A DNA stretch of 64,000 bases from UBA5868 sp964482025 (lineage in GTDB: Bacteria; Pseudomonadota; Gammaproteobacteria; Pseudomonadales; Cellvibrionaceae): NCBI GenBank assembly GCA_964482025.1, contig CAYZVN010000003.1:21328-85327 (forward strand), read 5' to 3'. Of this stretch, positions 51,752-61,312 are shown in pieces (the first letter of the stretch is position 1; the number at the start of each line of letters is the position of its first letter). Both the position numbers and the translations under genes were made by a program. The notes beneath the pieces are model-generated. The model did not search any database and had not been told where the DNA came from. It saw nothing but the letters and a program-made list of their open reading frames with translations.

Positions 51752-52830
51752 TTGAACAGCTGCTGAAATCGCCTGAGCTAGTACCATTTTTTCAGGCGGT
51801 ACGACTGTTGGAACGCGGTGCAATATTTCATAACCGACACCGCGATAGCACAGCGATGAACGAAAGGGCGGTCGGACAATTCACGCCGCCAACGACGGAA
51901 GTTCTACGTTTTACCACGCATTTATCGCTGGGATTTCCCGACAGTGAAATTATTCGCATCCAACGCGAACAGATGGAGCAGGCATCACGCTGGCATATGA
52001 CGGTTAGCTTTATGGGGCTAACCGGTTCAACCGGCGTACTGCCTTTTCACTACACCGAGATTCTGTTTCAGCGCTTGAAGATGCGCGACCCGGCACTAAA
52101 GAGCTTTCTCGATTTATTCAATCACCGAATAATTTCGTTATTTTTTCAGGCCGGCGTTAAATATCATTTGCCCTTAGCGTACGAACGGCAAAAGCTCATT
52201 CAGCAGCGCCGTGAGCGTCTCGATACCCACACTCATGCGATCTTGTCACTCCTGGGCCTGGGCACCGATCATCTGCTGGAGCAACTGACCATCCATCATG
52301 AATCGCTGGTTTTTTTTGGGGGCCTGCTCAGCCAGCGCACCCGGCCCGCGAATAGTTTGCGTCAACTGCTGGCATATTATTTTGATGTCCCAGTGGAAGT
52401 TCAGGAGTTTATCGGCGAGTGGCACGAGTTGATCGACGATGTACGATCGCGCATGCCTTACCGGGGCAATCCCAAAGGCCAAAATGCCTGCCTGGGGCGT
52501 TCGGCGATTTTGGGTGGCAAAGGCTGGTTTGCCCAAGGCAAAATACGCGTTTTGATCGGGCCATTAAACGCCGAGCAATTCAAGCGCTTCGCCCCTGGCA
52601 CAACAACCTTGCGACGCTTGAATGAGGTAGTCAAACTCTATTCGGGCGGTGAGCTGGATTCGGAGTATGTATTGCGAGTCTCCCGGCAAGATTTACCGCG
52701 ACGAATCCAATTGCGCCAGGCGACGCCTCCCACCATCGGCTGGGATACTTGGTTGGCCAGCCAACCGGCCGATGACACTACCAGTAAAGGCACGCTGGAT
52801 ATACGGGTCTCCTCCGCGCGCCTCAATTGA
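51715..52830 (+). CDS. tssG: TssG, T6SS baseplate protein
   Basis: ImpH/VasB-family baseplate wedge component that pairs with TssF. 371 residues with FFQAVRLLERG (about 24-34), FMGLTGSTGVLPFHYTE (about 101-117) and the C-terminal FSGGELDSEYVLRV-like segment (YSGGELDSEYVLRV). It begins inside the end of tssF. A 75-base gap without signals separates it from clpV. Confidence 0.94.
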   Translation: MSTQIRRKNTAVIEQLLKSPELVPFFQAVRLLERGAIFHNRHRDSTAMNERAVGQFTPPTTEVLRFTTHLSLGFPDSEIIRIQREQMEQASRWHMTVSFMGLTGSTGVLPFHYTEILFQRLKMRDPALKSFLDLFNHRIISLFFQAGVKYHLPLAYERQKLIQQRRERLDTHTHAILSLLGLGTDHLLEQLTIHHESLVFFGGLLSQRTRPANSLRQLLAYYFDVPVEVQEFIGEWHELIDDVRSRMPYRGNPKGQNACLGRSAILGGKGWFAQGKIRVLIGPLNAEQFKRFAPGTTTLRRLNEVVKLYSGGELDSEYVLRVSRQDLPRRIQLRQATPPTIGWDTWLASQPADDTTSKGTLDIRVSSARLN

Positions 52831-52905
52831 GACGTTACGCGGAAGTCGACCTGCAAATAAAATTACTACTTATTACCAAACGTATAACGCAGAAAAGGAA
52901 ATCTT

Positions 52906-55587
52906 ATGATCAGCATCGACCTTAAGGCTCTCGTGGGCAAGCTGAACGAATCAACCCGCATTGCCCTAGAGGGTGCCGCAGGTTTGTGCCTGTCGCGCAC
53001 GCATTACAACGTCGAAATCGAACACTGGCTCATCAAATTGCTGGAGAACAGCGACAGCGATATCAATGCTGTTCTCAACAAGTACGAAGTGAACCCCGGC
53101 CGCCTGTTACAGCAGCTGAACGCTGAACTGGACCGGATTCGCGCCGGCAGCACGCGCGCGCCGGCGCTGTCACCCAATATCGTGGATTTGGCTAAAAATG
53201 CTTGGTTGTTAGCGTCGGTAGAATATGGCCACGGATTGGCAACATCGGCTCACATTCTCGCTGCACTCTTGCTGGACGAGAACTTGCGCCGCCAGATCAA
53301 CGTTGAAGAGTTGCGCAAAATCGCGCCCGAGTCACTGCGGGACATGGTGCGCGCCATTGTCGGCACCACCGGCGAATCGGCTAACAGTGCCATGGGAGAC
53401 GTCAATGCCGCAGATGGCGCACAAGCCCCGGCGGTGCCCAGCAAATCACCAGCGCTGGATAAATTCACGGTCAACCTGACAGACGCGGCGAAAAAAGGAA
53501 AGATTGATGCGGTGCTCGGCCGAGATGAGGAAATACGGCAGATCATCGATATTCTCATCCGTCGCCGCCAAAACAACCCCATATTGACAGGCGAAGCGGG
53601 GGTCGGCAAAACCGCTGTGGTTGAGGGCTTTGCAATGCGCATCGCCTCGGGCGATGTGCCAGATCCCCTAAAAGGGGTCGTGGTTCGCAGCCTGGATCTA
53701 GGACTGCTGCAAGCCGGCGCCAGCGTTAAAGGCGAGTTCGAAAACCGGCTGAAGTCGGTTATTGCCGAGGTTAAGGCTTCGCCAGAGCCCATCATCATGT
53801 TCATTGATGAGGCCCACACCCTTATAGGTGCCGGTGGCAAAGAGGGCCAGGGGGACGCCGCCAACCTCTTAAAGCCAGCGCTCGCACGGGGAGAGTTGCG
53901 CACCATAGCGGCGACGACTTGGGCTGAATACAAAAAGTATTTCGAGCGCGATCCGGCACTCACACGCCGCTTTCAAGTGGTCAAAATTGAAGAGCCGAGC
54001 GAAAGCAAAGCCATTGATATGATGCGCGCGATTTCCGTGATGCTGCAAAATCATCACAAAGTGCGCATCCTCGACGAAGCCATTGTCGATTCGGTGCGCT
54101 TATCAAGCCGCTATATCACCGCCCGCCAGCTACCGGATAAATCCGTCAGCCTTCTCGACACTGCCTGCGCGCGCGTCGCTTTAAGTCAAAGCGCGACACC
54201 TGCAGCCATTGAAGACACCCGCCGGCGCATCACGCAATGTGAGACCAACATTCTCGCCTTAGAGCGTGAAAATGCGACCCTCGGAAACTGTGAAGATACG
54301 ATTTCGCAACTAAAAAGCGAGCGCGCGGAACTTGATAAAGTGCTGGTGCAGCAGGAGGCACAGTGGCAGGAAGAGAAAGCTATTGTGGCGCAAATTCACG
54401 AGTTGCAACAAAAAATCGAAGATGACTTTCAGCTTTCTCGCACACCTGTAGATGCAAGCGAAAATCAAGATCGACAGCCATTGAGCGCTGAAGAGCTGGA
54501 AACCATCAAATCCCAATTGCACACTCTCATCGCGGATTTAGAAAAAGTGCAGGGCGATGACCCCATGATGCAAATTAATGTGGACAGCCAGGCAATTGCG
54601 GAGGTCGTCGCGAATTGGACGGGTATACCGGTCGGTAAAATGGTGGCCAACGAGATTCAACAAGTGTTGCATCTTGGCGAGAACCTCGGCGAGCGTGTTA
54701 TCGGCCAACCTCACGCACTGGAAGCCATTGCCCAGGCGATTCGCACCTCTCGCGCCGGACTGACCGATCCGCGAAAGCCGGTGGGTGTGTTTTTTATGGT
54801 GGGGCCAAGCGGCGTCGGTAAAACCGAAACCGCGCTAGCACTTGCGGATATTCTCTATGGCGGCGAGCAAAATATCACCGTCATTAATATGTCGGAATTC
54901 AAGGAAGAGCACAAAGTCTCCATGCTCCTCGGTTCACCTCCAGGATATGTCGGCTACGGCGAGGGCGGTGTTCTAACGGAAGCCGTTCGCCGCAAACCTT
55001 ATAGTGTTGTCCTGTTTGACGAGATGGAAAAGGCCCATCCCGGTGTGCAAGATGTTTTTTATAACTTATTTGATAAGGGCACTATAAAGGATGGCGAGGG
55101 CCGCGATATCGATTTTCGCAATACCGTTATCATCATGACGTCGAACGCGGGTGAAGAACACATTCGGGCTATGTGTGCAGCCGCAGAAGAAAAGCCAGAC
55201 CCTGAAACACTGCTGGAAAACTTTCGCCCGCAACTGCTGCGCTACTTTAAACCGGCTTTTCTCGGCCGCTCCACCATAATCCCTTATTACCCTCTGGGGG
55301 ATGAGGACTTGATGAAAATCTGCCAGATCAATATGCAGCGTATCGAGAAGCGAGTGCGACACAGCTATAACGCGCAATTCACTTACGATGAAGATGTGCT
55401 GTTGCATATAGTCGCACGCAGTCAAGAAGTGGATACAGGCGCGCGTAACATCGAAAATATTCTGACTCGCACTATGCTGCCCCAACTCGCTTCGGAATGC
55501 TTGGGCCGTATGGCGGCGGGAGAGGAAATTAAAAGCATCCACGTCGGCTGTACCGAAGAGGGAACCTTCACCTACCAGATTCAGTAA
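52906..55587 (+). CDS. clpV: ClpV/TssH, T6SS sheath-recycling ATPase
   Basis: AAA+ unfoldase that disassembles contracted sheaths. 893 residues: Clp N-domain at about 10-150, first AAA+ domain with Walker A GEAGVGKTA (about 228-236), a coiled middle domain at about 430-550, and second AAA+ domain with GPSGVGKTE (about 632-640) and YVGYGEGGVLTEAVRR. Last gene of the plus arm, ended by a strong terminator. Confidence 0.96.
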   Translation: MISIDLKALVGKLNESTRIALEGAAGLCLSRTHYNVEIEHWLIKLLENSDSDINAVLNKYEVNPGRLLQQLNAELDRIRAGSTRAPALSPNIVDLAKNAWLLASVEYGHGLATSAHILAALLLDENLRRQINVEELRKIAPESLRDMVRAIVGTTGESANSAMGDVNAADGAQAPAVPSKSPALDKFTVNLTDAAKKGKIDAVLGRDEEIRQIIDILIRRRQNNPILTGEAGVGKTAVVEGFAMRIASGDVPDPLKGVVVRSLDLGLLQAGASVKGEFENRLKSVIAEVKASPEPIIMFIDEAHTLIGAGGKEGQGDAANLLKPALARGELRTIAATTWAEYKKYFERDPALTRRFQVVKIEEPSESKAIDMMRAISVMLQNHHKVRILDEAIVDSVRLSSRYITARQLPDKSVSLLDTACARVALSQSATPAAIEDTRRRITQCETNILALERENATLGNCEDTISQLKSERAELDKVLVQQEAQWQEEKAIVAQIHELQQKIEDDFQLSRTPVDASENQDRQPLSAEELETIKSQLHTLIADLEKVQGDDPMMQINVDSQAIAEVVANWTGIPVGKMVANEIQQVLHLGENLGERVIGQPHALEAIAQAIRTSRAGLTDPRKPVGVFFMVGPSGVGKTETALALADILYGGEQNITVINMSEFKEEHKVSMLLGSPPGYVGYGEGGVLTEAVRRKPYSVVLFDEMEKAHPGVQDVFYNLFDKGTIKDGEGRDIDFRNTVIIMTSNAGEEHIRAMCAAAEEKPDPETLLENFRPQLLRYFKPAFLGRSTIIPYYPLGDEDLMKICQINMQRIEKRVRHSYNAQFTYDEDVLLHIVARSQEVDTGARNIENILTRTMLPQLASECLGRMAAGEEIKSIHVGCTEEGTFTYQIQ

Positions 55588-55602
55588 GCTTTTAACCTGA
55601 AT

Positions 55603-55630
55603 AAAAAACCCGGCGATTGCCGGGTTTTTT
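55603..55630. terminator. Bidirectional intrinsic terminator after clpV
   Basis: A 6-base A tract and CCCGGC (55609-55614), loop GATT, then GCCGGG and a 6-base T tract (55619-55630). The arrangement serves both the plus-strand clpV and the convergent minus-strand gene, whose stop codon overlaps its edge. Confidence 0.9.
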
Positions 55631-55958
55631 ATTTGGCTTCCTGCAGTGGGCGCAACTCAAACCGATCCGCCGGAATATAATCCGGTAAAACCGGATCGAA
55701 TAAATCGCCATAGAGATTATGCAATACCAGTTTTTGCTCGACCTTCTGGTCGCTCTTTCGATCCTGCCAAGGCACCACATACAAGTATTTCGGCAGCTCG
55801 GTATTGCCTTTAATCACTGTCGTATCCAACTCCATTTGATTTGCATTTTGTGCTCCCGCAGTGACCCACGCACCTAATAACGCAAGCGCAATCAAAGGTT
55901 TCGTCGCAAATATGCAGCCAGCTTTTAACAGGGGTGTTAGCGGTTTAATGTCTTTCAT
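55629..55958 (-). CDS. Small exported hypothetical protein
   Basis: 109 residues with a signal peptide (hydrophobic stretch PLIALALLGAWVTAGA, likely cleavage after AGA at about 36). The mature part of about 73 residues includes YVVPWQDRK and LPDYIPADRFELRPL, and has no Cys or membrane helix. AGGAGG precedes the ATG, the best ribosome binding site in the window. It is the last gene of the TPR operon, and its closeness to two TPR lipoproteins suggests a role in the same envelope complex. Family not recognised. Confidence 0.75.
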   Translation of the reverse strand: MKDIKPLTPLLKAGCIFATKPLIALALLGAWVTAGAQNANQMELDTTVIKGNTELPKYLYVVPWQDRKSDQKVEQKLVLHNLYGDLFDPVLPDYIPADRFELRPLQEAK

Positions 55959-55967
55959 TCCATCCTC

Positions 55968-56555
55968 CTAGCGGGACAAACTTTGTGCGAGGTTATCCGC
56001 CCAACTTTTTGTCGCTTCATCTTCCGGCGCGTACTGCAGGTAGCGATTGTAGTAATCGACTGCGGAAGAGATGTCGCGCAAATACACGTCCTGCAGTAGT
56101 GCCATATTGAACAGTGCATTCGCGTAAGAGGCATCGACAGCAAGTGCCTGCAAATAGTGTTGCTCAGCCTTTTTAAAGTCGCCCGTCTCAACGGCTAAAA
56201 GACCGGCGAGATTGTGCGCCTGAGGAACGCGTGAGAATGAGGCTAAGGTCTGGCTGACGGTTGTTTCTGCGGCTTGCCATTTTTCTTGCTGATATTGGCT
56301 TAAGGCTAGGTTAAGCCACAACTCGGCGACATCTTTACGCTCACGTAGCAAATCTTGGAGTAGTCGCTCCGCCGCCTGTGGTTCCTTACCCTCAAGCTTG
56401 TCCAGGGCTTGTTGATAGCGTGCCACCTGGGGCTGACTCAACGAATCTACTCCCGCAGATTTGCTCGATAAGTCACCGCCCGTGGTTTGACAGCCGCTGA
56501 GCCACACCAAGGTGACCACCAAAATCCAATGCTTCCACGCAAGTCTTTTACACAT
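55968..56555 (-). CDS. TPR-repeat outer-membrane lipoprotein
   Basis: 195 residues with a lipoprotein signal and a consensus lipobox LSGC (Cys at about 22; +2 Gln predicts outer-membrane sorting). About three tetratricopeptide repeats fill residues about 80-190 (AELWLNLALSQYQQEKWQAAE, AHNLAGLLAVETGDFKKAEQ, ANALFNMALLQDVYL). It lies 11 bases after the 944-residue TPR gene and nine before the small exported gene. Probably a scaffold partner of the ExbBD/AgmX module. Confidence 0.85.
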   Translation of the reverse strand: MCKRLAWKHWILVVTLVWLSGCQTTGGDLSSKSAGVDSLSQPQVARYQQALDKLEGKEPQAAERLLQDLLRERKDVAELWLNLALSQYQQEKWQAAETTVSQTLASFSRVPQAHNLAGLLAVETGDFKKAEQHYLQALAVDASYANALFNMALLQDVYLRDISSAVDYYNRYLQYAPEDEATKSWADNLAQSLSR

Positions 56556-56566
56556 AAACTTAGGCT

Positions 56567-59383
56567 CTAAAAATTAATTTTTGCGACGGACACTTCCACC
56601 TTACCGGGCCGGCCGTAGCGGGCAGGGAAGAGTTTTCGCAGATGCTCAAGGCTCTTCTTAATTGCCGGGTCGTAAACACCTTGGGCAATACGGTTAACGT
56701 TGGTTTCGTAGAACTCAATGGCTTTATCCTCAAACGGAAACGCCTGATCTTCCAGTAAAATGTTGTACTGCTCCAGCTCATCCGCGCTTAAGTTTCTCGG
56801 CCTTTCCGACTCCAATAAAGCGCGAGAGAAATTCCGATAAATTTCGCCAATGGCCAAGGTGGAGCCGGTGACATATTCGGCATGTCCGTAAACCGATGCC
56901 TGACCATAAAGCTTAATGGCATCCTGCATAGCGGCCTTTTTCGCTTGCAACGATTTTGGTAAAGGATGAGCCAAGCGAATATTCATAAACTCTTTTCGTC
57001 GCTGCTCCGCCAAGTCAAAAGACGCTCCTGCTGCCAGATATTGAGTCCGTTCCGTCTTCGCTGATTTGGTCGCTTTAGTATCGGCTTTAACCATTTCGCG
57101 CAGCCAGAAGCTACGTTTTTCATCCTCGGCGATCTTGGCATAAATTTCGGCGAGTCGAGCCATCGCCTCCATATTTTGCGCATAGGGACGTTTATAGGTA
57201 TGCGCGTACTGGCGATAGGCGCGTATCGCCGAGCTGTAGTCGGATTTTTCTCGATACAACTCCGCTGCCTGCCAAAGAGCGGCCACTTTTTCCTCTTCGC
57301 TCGCCACATAATCCGACAGTCTCTCAAACTCGCGGGCCGCTTCCAGGCCGCGGTCGACATTGAGATAGGCCACAGACAGTTTTTTGGCTACTTCTGATTG
57401 CAGCGAATGTTTTGGATACTCCTGCTTGAACAGATTTAAATAATGAATTGCCTCATCCCACTGCGCCAAGTCCATCAGGATAGCGATAGCATCATAAGTC
57501 GCGACAGGTGCCAACTCAGAACCCGGTACTTCTCGTTGGACCCGTATAAACTCGCGGGCGGCCACATCGTTTTGCGCAGCCTCAACCGCTGCTTCCCCTT
57601 GACGGTAAATGCTCAGCGCCAGCTTATTCTGGAGATCCTGTTTGCTCGCTGCGCTTAAGGACGAACTGATCAGCAAATCGCGATAGACGTTCTCCGCTTC
57701 GCCATAAGCCTTCTGATCGAAATAGGCTTGTGCTTTTAATAGATCGACTTCATGGCGAATCGCGGCAGAAGCGGTGTCGGGCAAAATTTCGGACAGGTTG
57801 ATCACCTGATCGCGCATGCCTGCTCTAAATGCTTTTTGTACCGCATTCTGGACAATCAATGCCGACTGCTGTTCTGCCGGATACATTTGCGCGTAAAGCT
57901 GCGCATAGCGCAAATGTTTACTCATTAGTTCGGCCTGTTGCTCAGCAGGAACTTCACGCTGTAACTTGTCGGTCAAGAATACGGTCGCGTAGGCAGAGTC
58001 TTTATCCAGAATAATTTCATCGTCAAATGCGGCAAGCTCGTAGTAATGAAGTGCTTGCGCATCTTGGTTGGCTTGACGTAAAAGCTCCGCGTATAGCTGA
58101 TAGATTTTATCCTGGCGCGCATAGCTGGAATAATCTTTGAGATATCGCTCATACCAGCTTTTGGCACTTTCGAAATTGCCCGTCTTTTTAGTATTACGGA
58201 AGCGGGCATGATCATGCCCCGCAAGCAGCACTATATTCTCGCGTATCGCTGCAAGTGCACGCTTTTTATCAGCGCTGCTAACTTTGGTTTTGGTATTGCG
58301 CCAGAAACTGGAACTTGGTTCATAACGCTGATAGAAGGTACTAAAGGCGTCTCGATATTGATTAAAGAATTTCTCACCTTTCCAGATGGTCATAACCGCT
58401 AGGCCGGCTTCGATCACTTGCGCATGGTGAGGATAGGCGTTGATAAACGCCTCATAAGTTGCCACCGCATCTGAATAGCGCTCTTGTTTTAGCTGTAGCT
58501 CCGCGACCGTTTGATAGGTCTGATAGGCGTAATCAGGTGATGACTGACTGGCAAAGTATTCGTCTATTGCCGAATGGCCACCCAGGTAAATAAATGCAAG
58601 GCCGATTGCGCGAAAATATTCTTCAAAAAGCTCCTGCTCGGCTTGATCCTTCATGTCGTTCAACACAAATCCGTGCCGTGCCACAGCCGCAAAATAATCA
58701 TCCAACGAGTCTTGATACAGCTCTTGCTTGTAGCGCGCCCAACCGCGTTTAAAGAGCGCTCGCTCGATAAACATATCCTGGCCGCGCGCGCCTATCACGT
58801 CGGTATAAGCCAGCTCGGCATCCAGATAGTGACCGCGAACAAACGCACTCTCGGCAATACGAAATTTCGCTTCAACAAAATAGGGGGTTTGGGGATAGCG
58901 CTGAACCATCTTTTCCAGCGCAACGACCGCTTGATCCGCCTCGCCCACCTGATCGTGAGCTTTGGCAAGTTGGTAGAGCAAATGATCATTGCCCGGCGCA
59001 TCGGGAAATTTCGTGAGCGTGTCGTTAAGCAAAGAAATGGTATTGCGGACACGCTGTTCGTAACCCGGGTCCTCTAAACCCGATGAGGGCTCGTCGGAGC
59101 GAGCCTTTAAGTCTTCATCAAGCGCCAATTCCAACTCGGCGATTCGGGTGACAGCACCGATGCGCAGCTTATCGTCCTGATCAGCATTTTTGACGTAATC
59201 GTAATAGGCTTTCTTAATGTCTTCTTTGCTTCTTACGGCGGCCTGAGTCGTGTCTTTGCGCGGCAACTTAATTGGTTTATCCAAGTCGCCAAGCGTGCCT
59301 GTTTGCTGCGGCTGGGAGCTGCAACCCGCGATACCAAAGCAAGCGACTGCCGAGAGTAGAAATATACGTTTAAGGTTTGTCAT
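56567..59383 (-). CDS. Large TPR-repeat lipoprotein
   Basis: 938 residues from the ATG at 59381-59383, with lipobox IAGC and +2 Ser (outer membrane predicted). Nearly the whole mature protein is helical tetratricopeptide-like sequence, for example LLYQLAKAHDQVGEADQAVVA and ELQLKQERYSDAVATYEAF. The gene overlaps the preceding TPR gene by 14 bases, so translation is coupled. Proteins of this plan accompany ExbB-ExbD-ExbD-AgmX sets in other gammaproteobacteria; role unknown. The start six codons upstream would spoil the signal peptide. Confidence 0.87.
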   Translation of the reverse strand: MTNLKRIFLLSAVACFGIAGCSSQPQQTGTLGDLDKPIKLPRKDTTQAAVRSKEDIKKAYYDYVKNADQDDKLRIGAVTRIAELELALDEDLKARSDEPSSGLEDPGYEQRVRNTISLLNDTLTKFPDAPGNDHLLYQLAKAHDQVGEADQAVVALEKMVQRYPQTPYFVEAKFRIAESAFVRGHYLDAELAYTDVIGARGQDMFIERALFKRGWARYKQELYQDSLDDYFAAVARHGFVLNDMKDQAEQELFEEYFRAIGLAFIYLGGHSAIDEYFASQSSPDYAYQTYQTVAELQLKQERYSDAVATYEAFINAYPHHAQVIEAGLAVMTIWKGEKFFNQYRDAFSTFYQRYEPSSSFWRNTKTKVSSADKKRALAAIRENIVLLAGHDHARFRNTKKTGNFESAKSWYERYLKDYSSYARQDKIYQLYAELLRQANQDAQALHYYELAAFDDEIILDKDSAYATVFLTDKLQREVPAEQQAELMSKHLRYAQLYAQMYPAEQQSALIVQNAVQKAFRAGMRDQVINLSEILPDTASAAIRHEVDLLKAQAYFDQKAYGEAENVYRDLLISSSLSAASKQDLQNKLALSIYRQGEAAVEAAQNDVAAREFIRVQREVPGSELAPVATYDAIAILMDLAQWDEAIHYLNLFKQEYPKHSLQSEVAKKLSVAYLNVDRGLEAAREFERLSDYVASEEEKVAALWQAAELYREKSDYSSAIRAYRQYAHTYKRPYAQNMEAMARLAEIYAKIAEDEKRSFWLREMVKADTKATKSAKTERTQYLAAGASFDLAEQRRKEFMNIRLAHPLPKSLQAKKAAMQDAIKLYGQASVYGHAEYVTGSTLAIGEIYRNFSRALLESERPRNLSADELEQYNILLEDQAFPFEDKAIEFYETNVNRIAQGVYDPAIKKSLEHLRKLFPARYGRPGKVEVSVAKINF

Positions 59384-60806
59384 ACAGTTGTGCCATACCA
59401 AATTTAGCTTGACTCAGGTAGCTGTTCAGCATCCCTAGGCGCGAATCGACGTTTGTGTGAGTAATTCTCTGGAGTCGCTTTTTGTAATCTTCATGCAGGG
59501 CTGTAAATTGCCCACCCAATCCCTGTGCGGCGCTTACATCGCGCAGAGCCAATAAATTTTGATAGTTATTCAGCAAAAATTCCGGGAGCCCACGCTGGCC
59601 ACCATAGATTTCCTCTGCCCGGCTATCCAGCTCCCGGATGGTCTGCAAAGACACATCAAAATCACTGGCTTTAAGCCGTGCTTGCAAGGCTTGCAAGTCT
59701 TGAATTTTTGTCTCGTAATGGTGGATGGCCTGCTGATAAGCAATTGCCGCAGCCGCTCCGTCGCCCGCTTCCGTCAGAGCAACGGGCAACAGCAAGTAAG
59801 CTTCATCGACACTCAAGTCCGATGGCTTCTTTTCCGCCAAGATACGAAATGCGTTTGCGGCGCTGGCAAAGTCTTTTTGATAAGCGGCGGCAAGACCAAT
59901 ACCCATAAGCGCTTTATTCATAGCGCCGCTATCCAGAGCTACCCGACGAAACGTCTCACGCGCATCTCGATAAAATTCATAATTTAGTTGCGAGTATCCT
60001 AAGACCACCAGAATTCGATTGCGTAACTCGGTGTCCTCTTTGCTCTGATCCAATGCTTTAATGGCTTTCTCAAATTCGATATGCGCTTCCGTCCACCATC
60101 CCTGCCGTAAAAATGCTGTGCCTTCATTAAGCTTTACATGGCTGAAGTAGGGGGAGGTTGGCGGTATTTCTTGATAGAACTTTAGTGCCTGTCGGTGCTG
60201 CTTTAAATTCTGCAGCGCATATCCCATCAGCAAGTGATAATAGTGGTGATCGCTAAGATTCAGCTCACGCAGATCTACGCGGCTGAGAGCCCCCTGAACG
60301 CCCTGCCAATTGTGACGGGACTCATAATACTTCGCTAACAGAAAGTAGTTGTATGAGAGCGCGGCCGACTCTTTTCGCTCTCTCAGCGCATCTGTCAACG
60401 CCTTAACAGTGGCGGTATCGTTGTTGCGGTAGAGAAATTCGAGTATGCGGTTAAATTCTTTTTGCGACGCGTTTTGCAGCAACAAGTCCTGATTCCTGCG
60501 GATGATCGCTATAGCGTCTAGAACGGACGCGCTTTCGACCACCTGCGCAAGAACCTGAATACTCGGAGCCGGAGCAGACTCGCGATTTTTTAGATACTGA
60601 CGATAGAACTGATCGAGGAACTGTTGATATTGCTGATCGGCAGCTTCCAGCTCATCCACTACCTTTGCGGCTTCGGTCGGGCCTGAGGCGGGGGCCGCCA
60701 CCAGAGGCGGTATCGTGCCCAACCACACACTGCAACAGACAACCAGAGACCAAGCGGGAACCATCGGCCATCGCGCTGACCGTTTCATCCTGAAGACATT
60801 AAACAT
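59370..60806 (-). CDS. Exported TPR-repeat protein
   Basis: 478 residues with an N-terminal signal sequence (hydrophobic core AWSLVVCCSVWLG, ending PLVAA) and no lipobox, so probably periplasmic. Tetratricopeptide-like helices span about 130-430 (NYFLLAKYYESRHNWQGVQGA, YHLLMGYALQNLKQHRQALKF). First gene of the TPR operon. CAGGTG precedes the ATG at 60804-60806, which is preferred to an ATG six codons further in. Confidence 0.82.
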   Translation of the reverse strand: MFNVFRMKRSARWPMVPAWSLVVCCSVWLGTIPPLVAAPASGPTEAAKVVDELEAADQQYQQFLDQFYRQYLKNRESAPAPSIQVLAQVVESASVLDAIAIIRRNQDLLLQNASQKEFNRILEFLYRNNDTATVKALTDALRERKESAALSYNYFLLAKYYESRHNWQGVQGALSRVDLRELNLSDHHYYHLLMGYALQNLKQHRQALKFYQEIPPTSPYFSHVKLNEGTAFLRQGWWTEAHIEFEKAIKALDQSKEDTELRNRILVVLGYSQLNYEFYRDARETFRRVALDSGAMNKALMGIGLAAAYQKDFASAANAFRILAEKKPSDLSVDEAYLLLPVALTEAGDGAAAAIAYQQAIHHYETKIQDLQALQARLKASDFDVSLQTIRELDSRAEEIYGGQRGLPEFLLNNYQNLLALRDVSAAQGLGGQFTALHEDYKKRLQRITHTNVDSRLGMLNSYLSQAKFGMAQLYDKP

Positions 60807-61133
60807 GGAGCACCTGTCGGTTCATCGCCGAGATCATCGGCAACTCTAACGAACTGATCAAAATTTCGCCGGAGTCTACCAAAAGCCCTACGGCCAGCGC
60901 ACTCCAGCACGGTGGCTAATGATAATGCGGGGGGAACCTTCTGTCTGCCCTAAGAGCTAATAAAGTGAGACCTGTGCAGGCATCATCCTTTCGTTTGGAT
61001 TTTGCTTTCTAAAGGTACCCGTCTTTGGCCAGATGCTTACGGTGCGGATGTCGATGCGGAGCAGGTTCGCGAGATCTGTGAATTCTTCGTCCTGATTTTT
61101 CCAGACTCTCGCGGCATGGTGTCGACTAATTAT

Positions 61134-61150
61134 CTAGAAGCTGCTTCATA
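61134..61150 (+). repeat. Left arm of a perfect 17-bp inverted repeat
   Basis: CTAGAAGCTGCTTCATA, identical in reverse complement to 61259-61275. The core GAAGCTGCTTC is itself a near-perfect palindrome. The arms enclose 108 bases. The arm can be read as the last codons (Leu-Glu-Ala-Ala-Ser-stop) of the open plus-strand frame. Confidence 0.85.
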
Positions 61151-61258
61151 ACTCGCTAGCGATGATGAGGCAAAGCATAAGCACGTGATAAGCTGAATTT
61201 ACTTGCTATAAATGATCATTGGAGCAGGTTTTTACGCGGTACCGGCGAGCGCAGCAGC

Positions 61259-61275
61259 TATGAAGCAGCTTCTAG
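61259..61275 (-). repeat. Right arm of a perfect 17-bp inverted repeat
   Basis: Reverse complement of 61134-61150, 38 bases past the stop of the hydrolase gene. On the minus strand it too can be read as Leu-Glu-Ala-Ala-Ser-stop, in a short open frame that starts after the hydrolase stop. May mark the end of a mobile cassette or a small palindromic element. Confidence 0.8.
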
Positions 61276-61312
61276 TTCATCCTGGCGTGCTTTGGTCGGC
61301 AATACCTATTAT

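Larger units (their letters stand above)
60807..61312. other. Gene-free stretch with inverted repeat and possible coding remnants
   Basis: 506 bases. It should contain the promoter of the TPR operon near 60.8-60.9 kb. The rest has no intact gene, but one plus-strand frame is open from about 60,970 to 61,152 (containing GADVDAEQVREICEFF) without a usable start, which may be the end of a decayed gene. A perfect 17-bp inverted repeat flanks 61151-61258. The stretch marks the border of the AT-richer toxin cassette. Confidence 0.5.

Noticed and set aside
60970..61152. Short plus-strand gene before the inverted repeat
   Set aside because: No ATG, GTG or TTG with a plausible ribosome binding site at a suitable place and no family recognised; reported only as a possible remnant.
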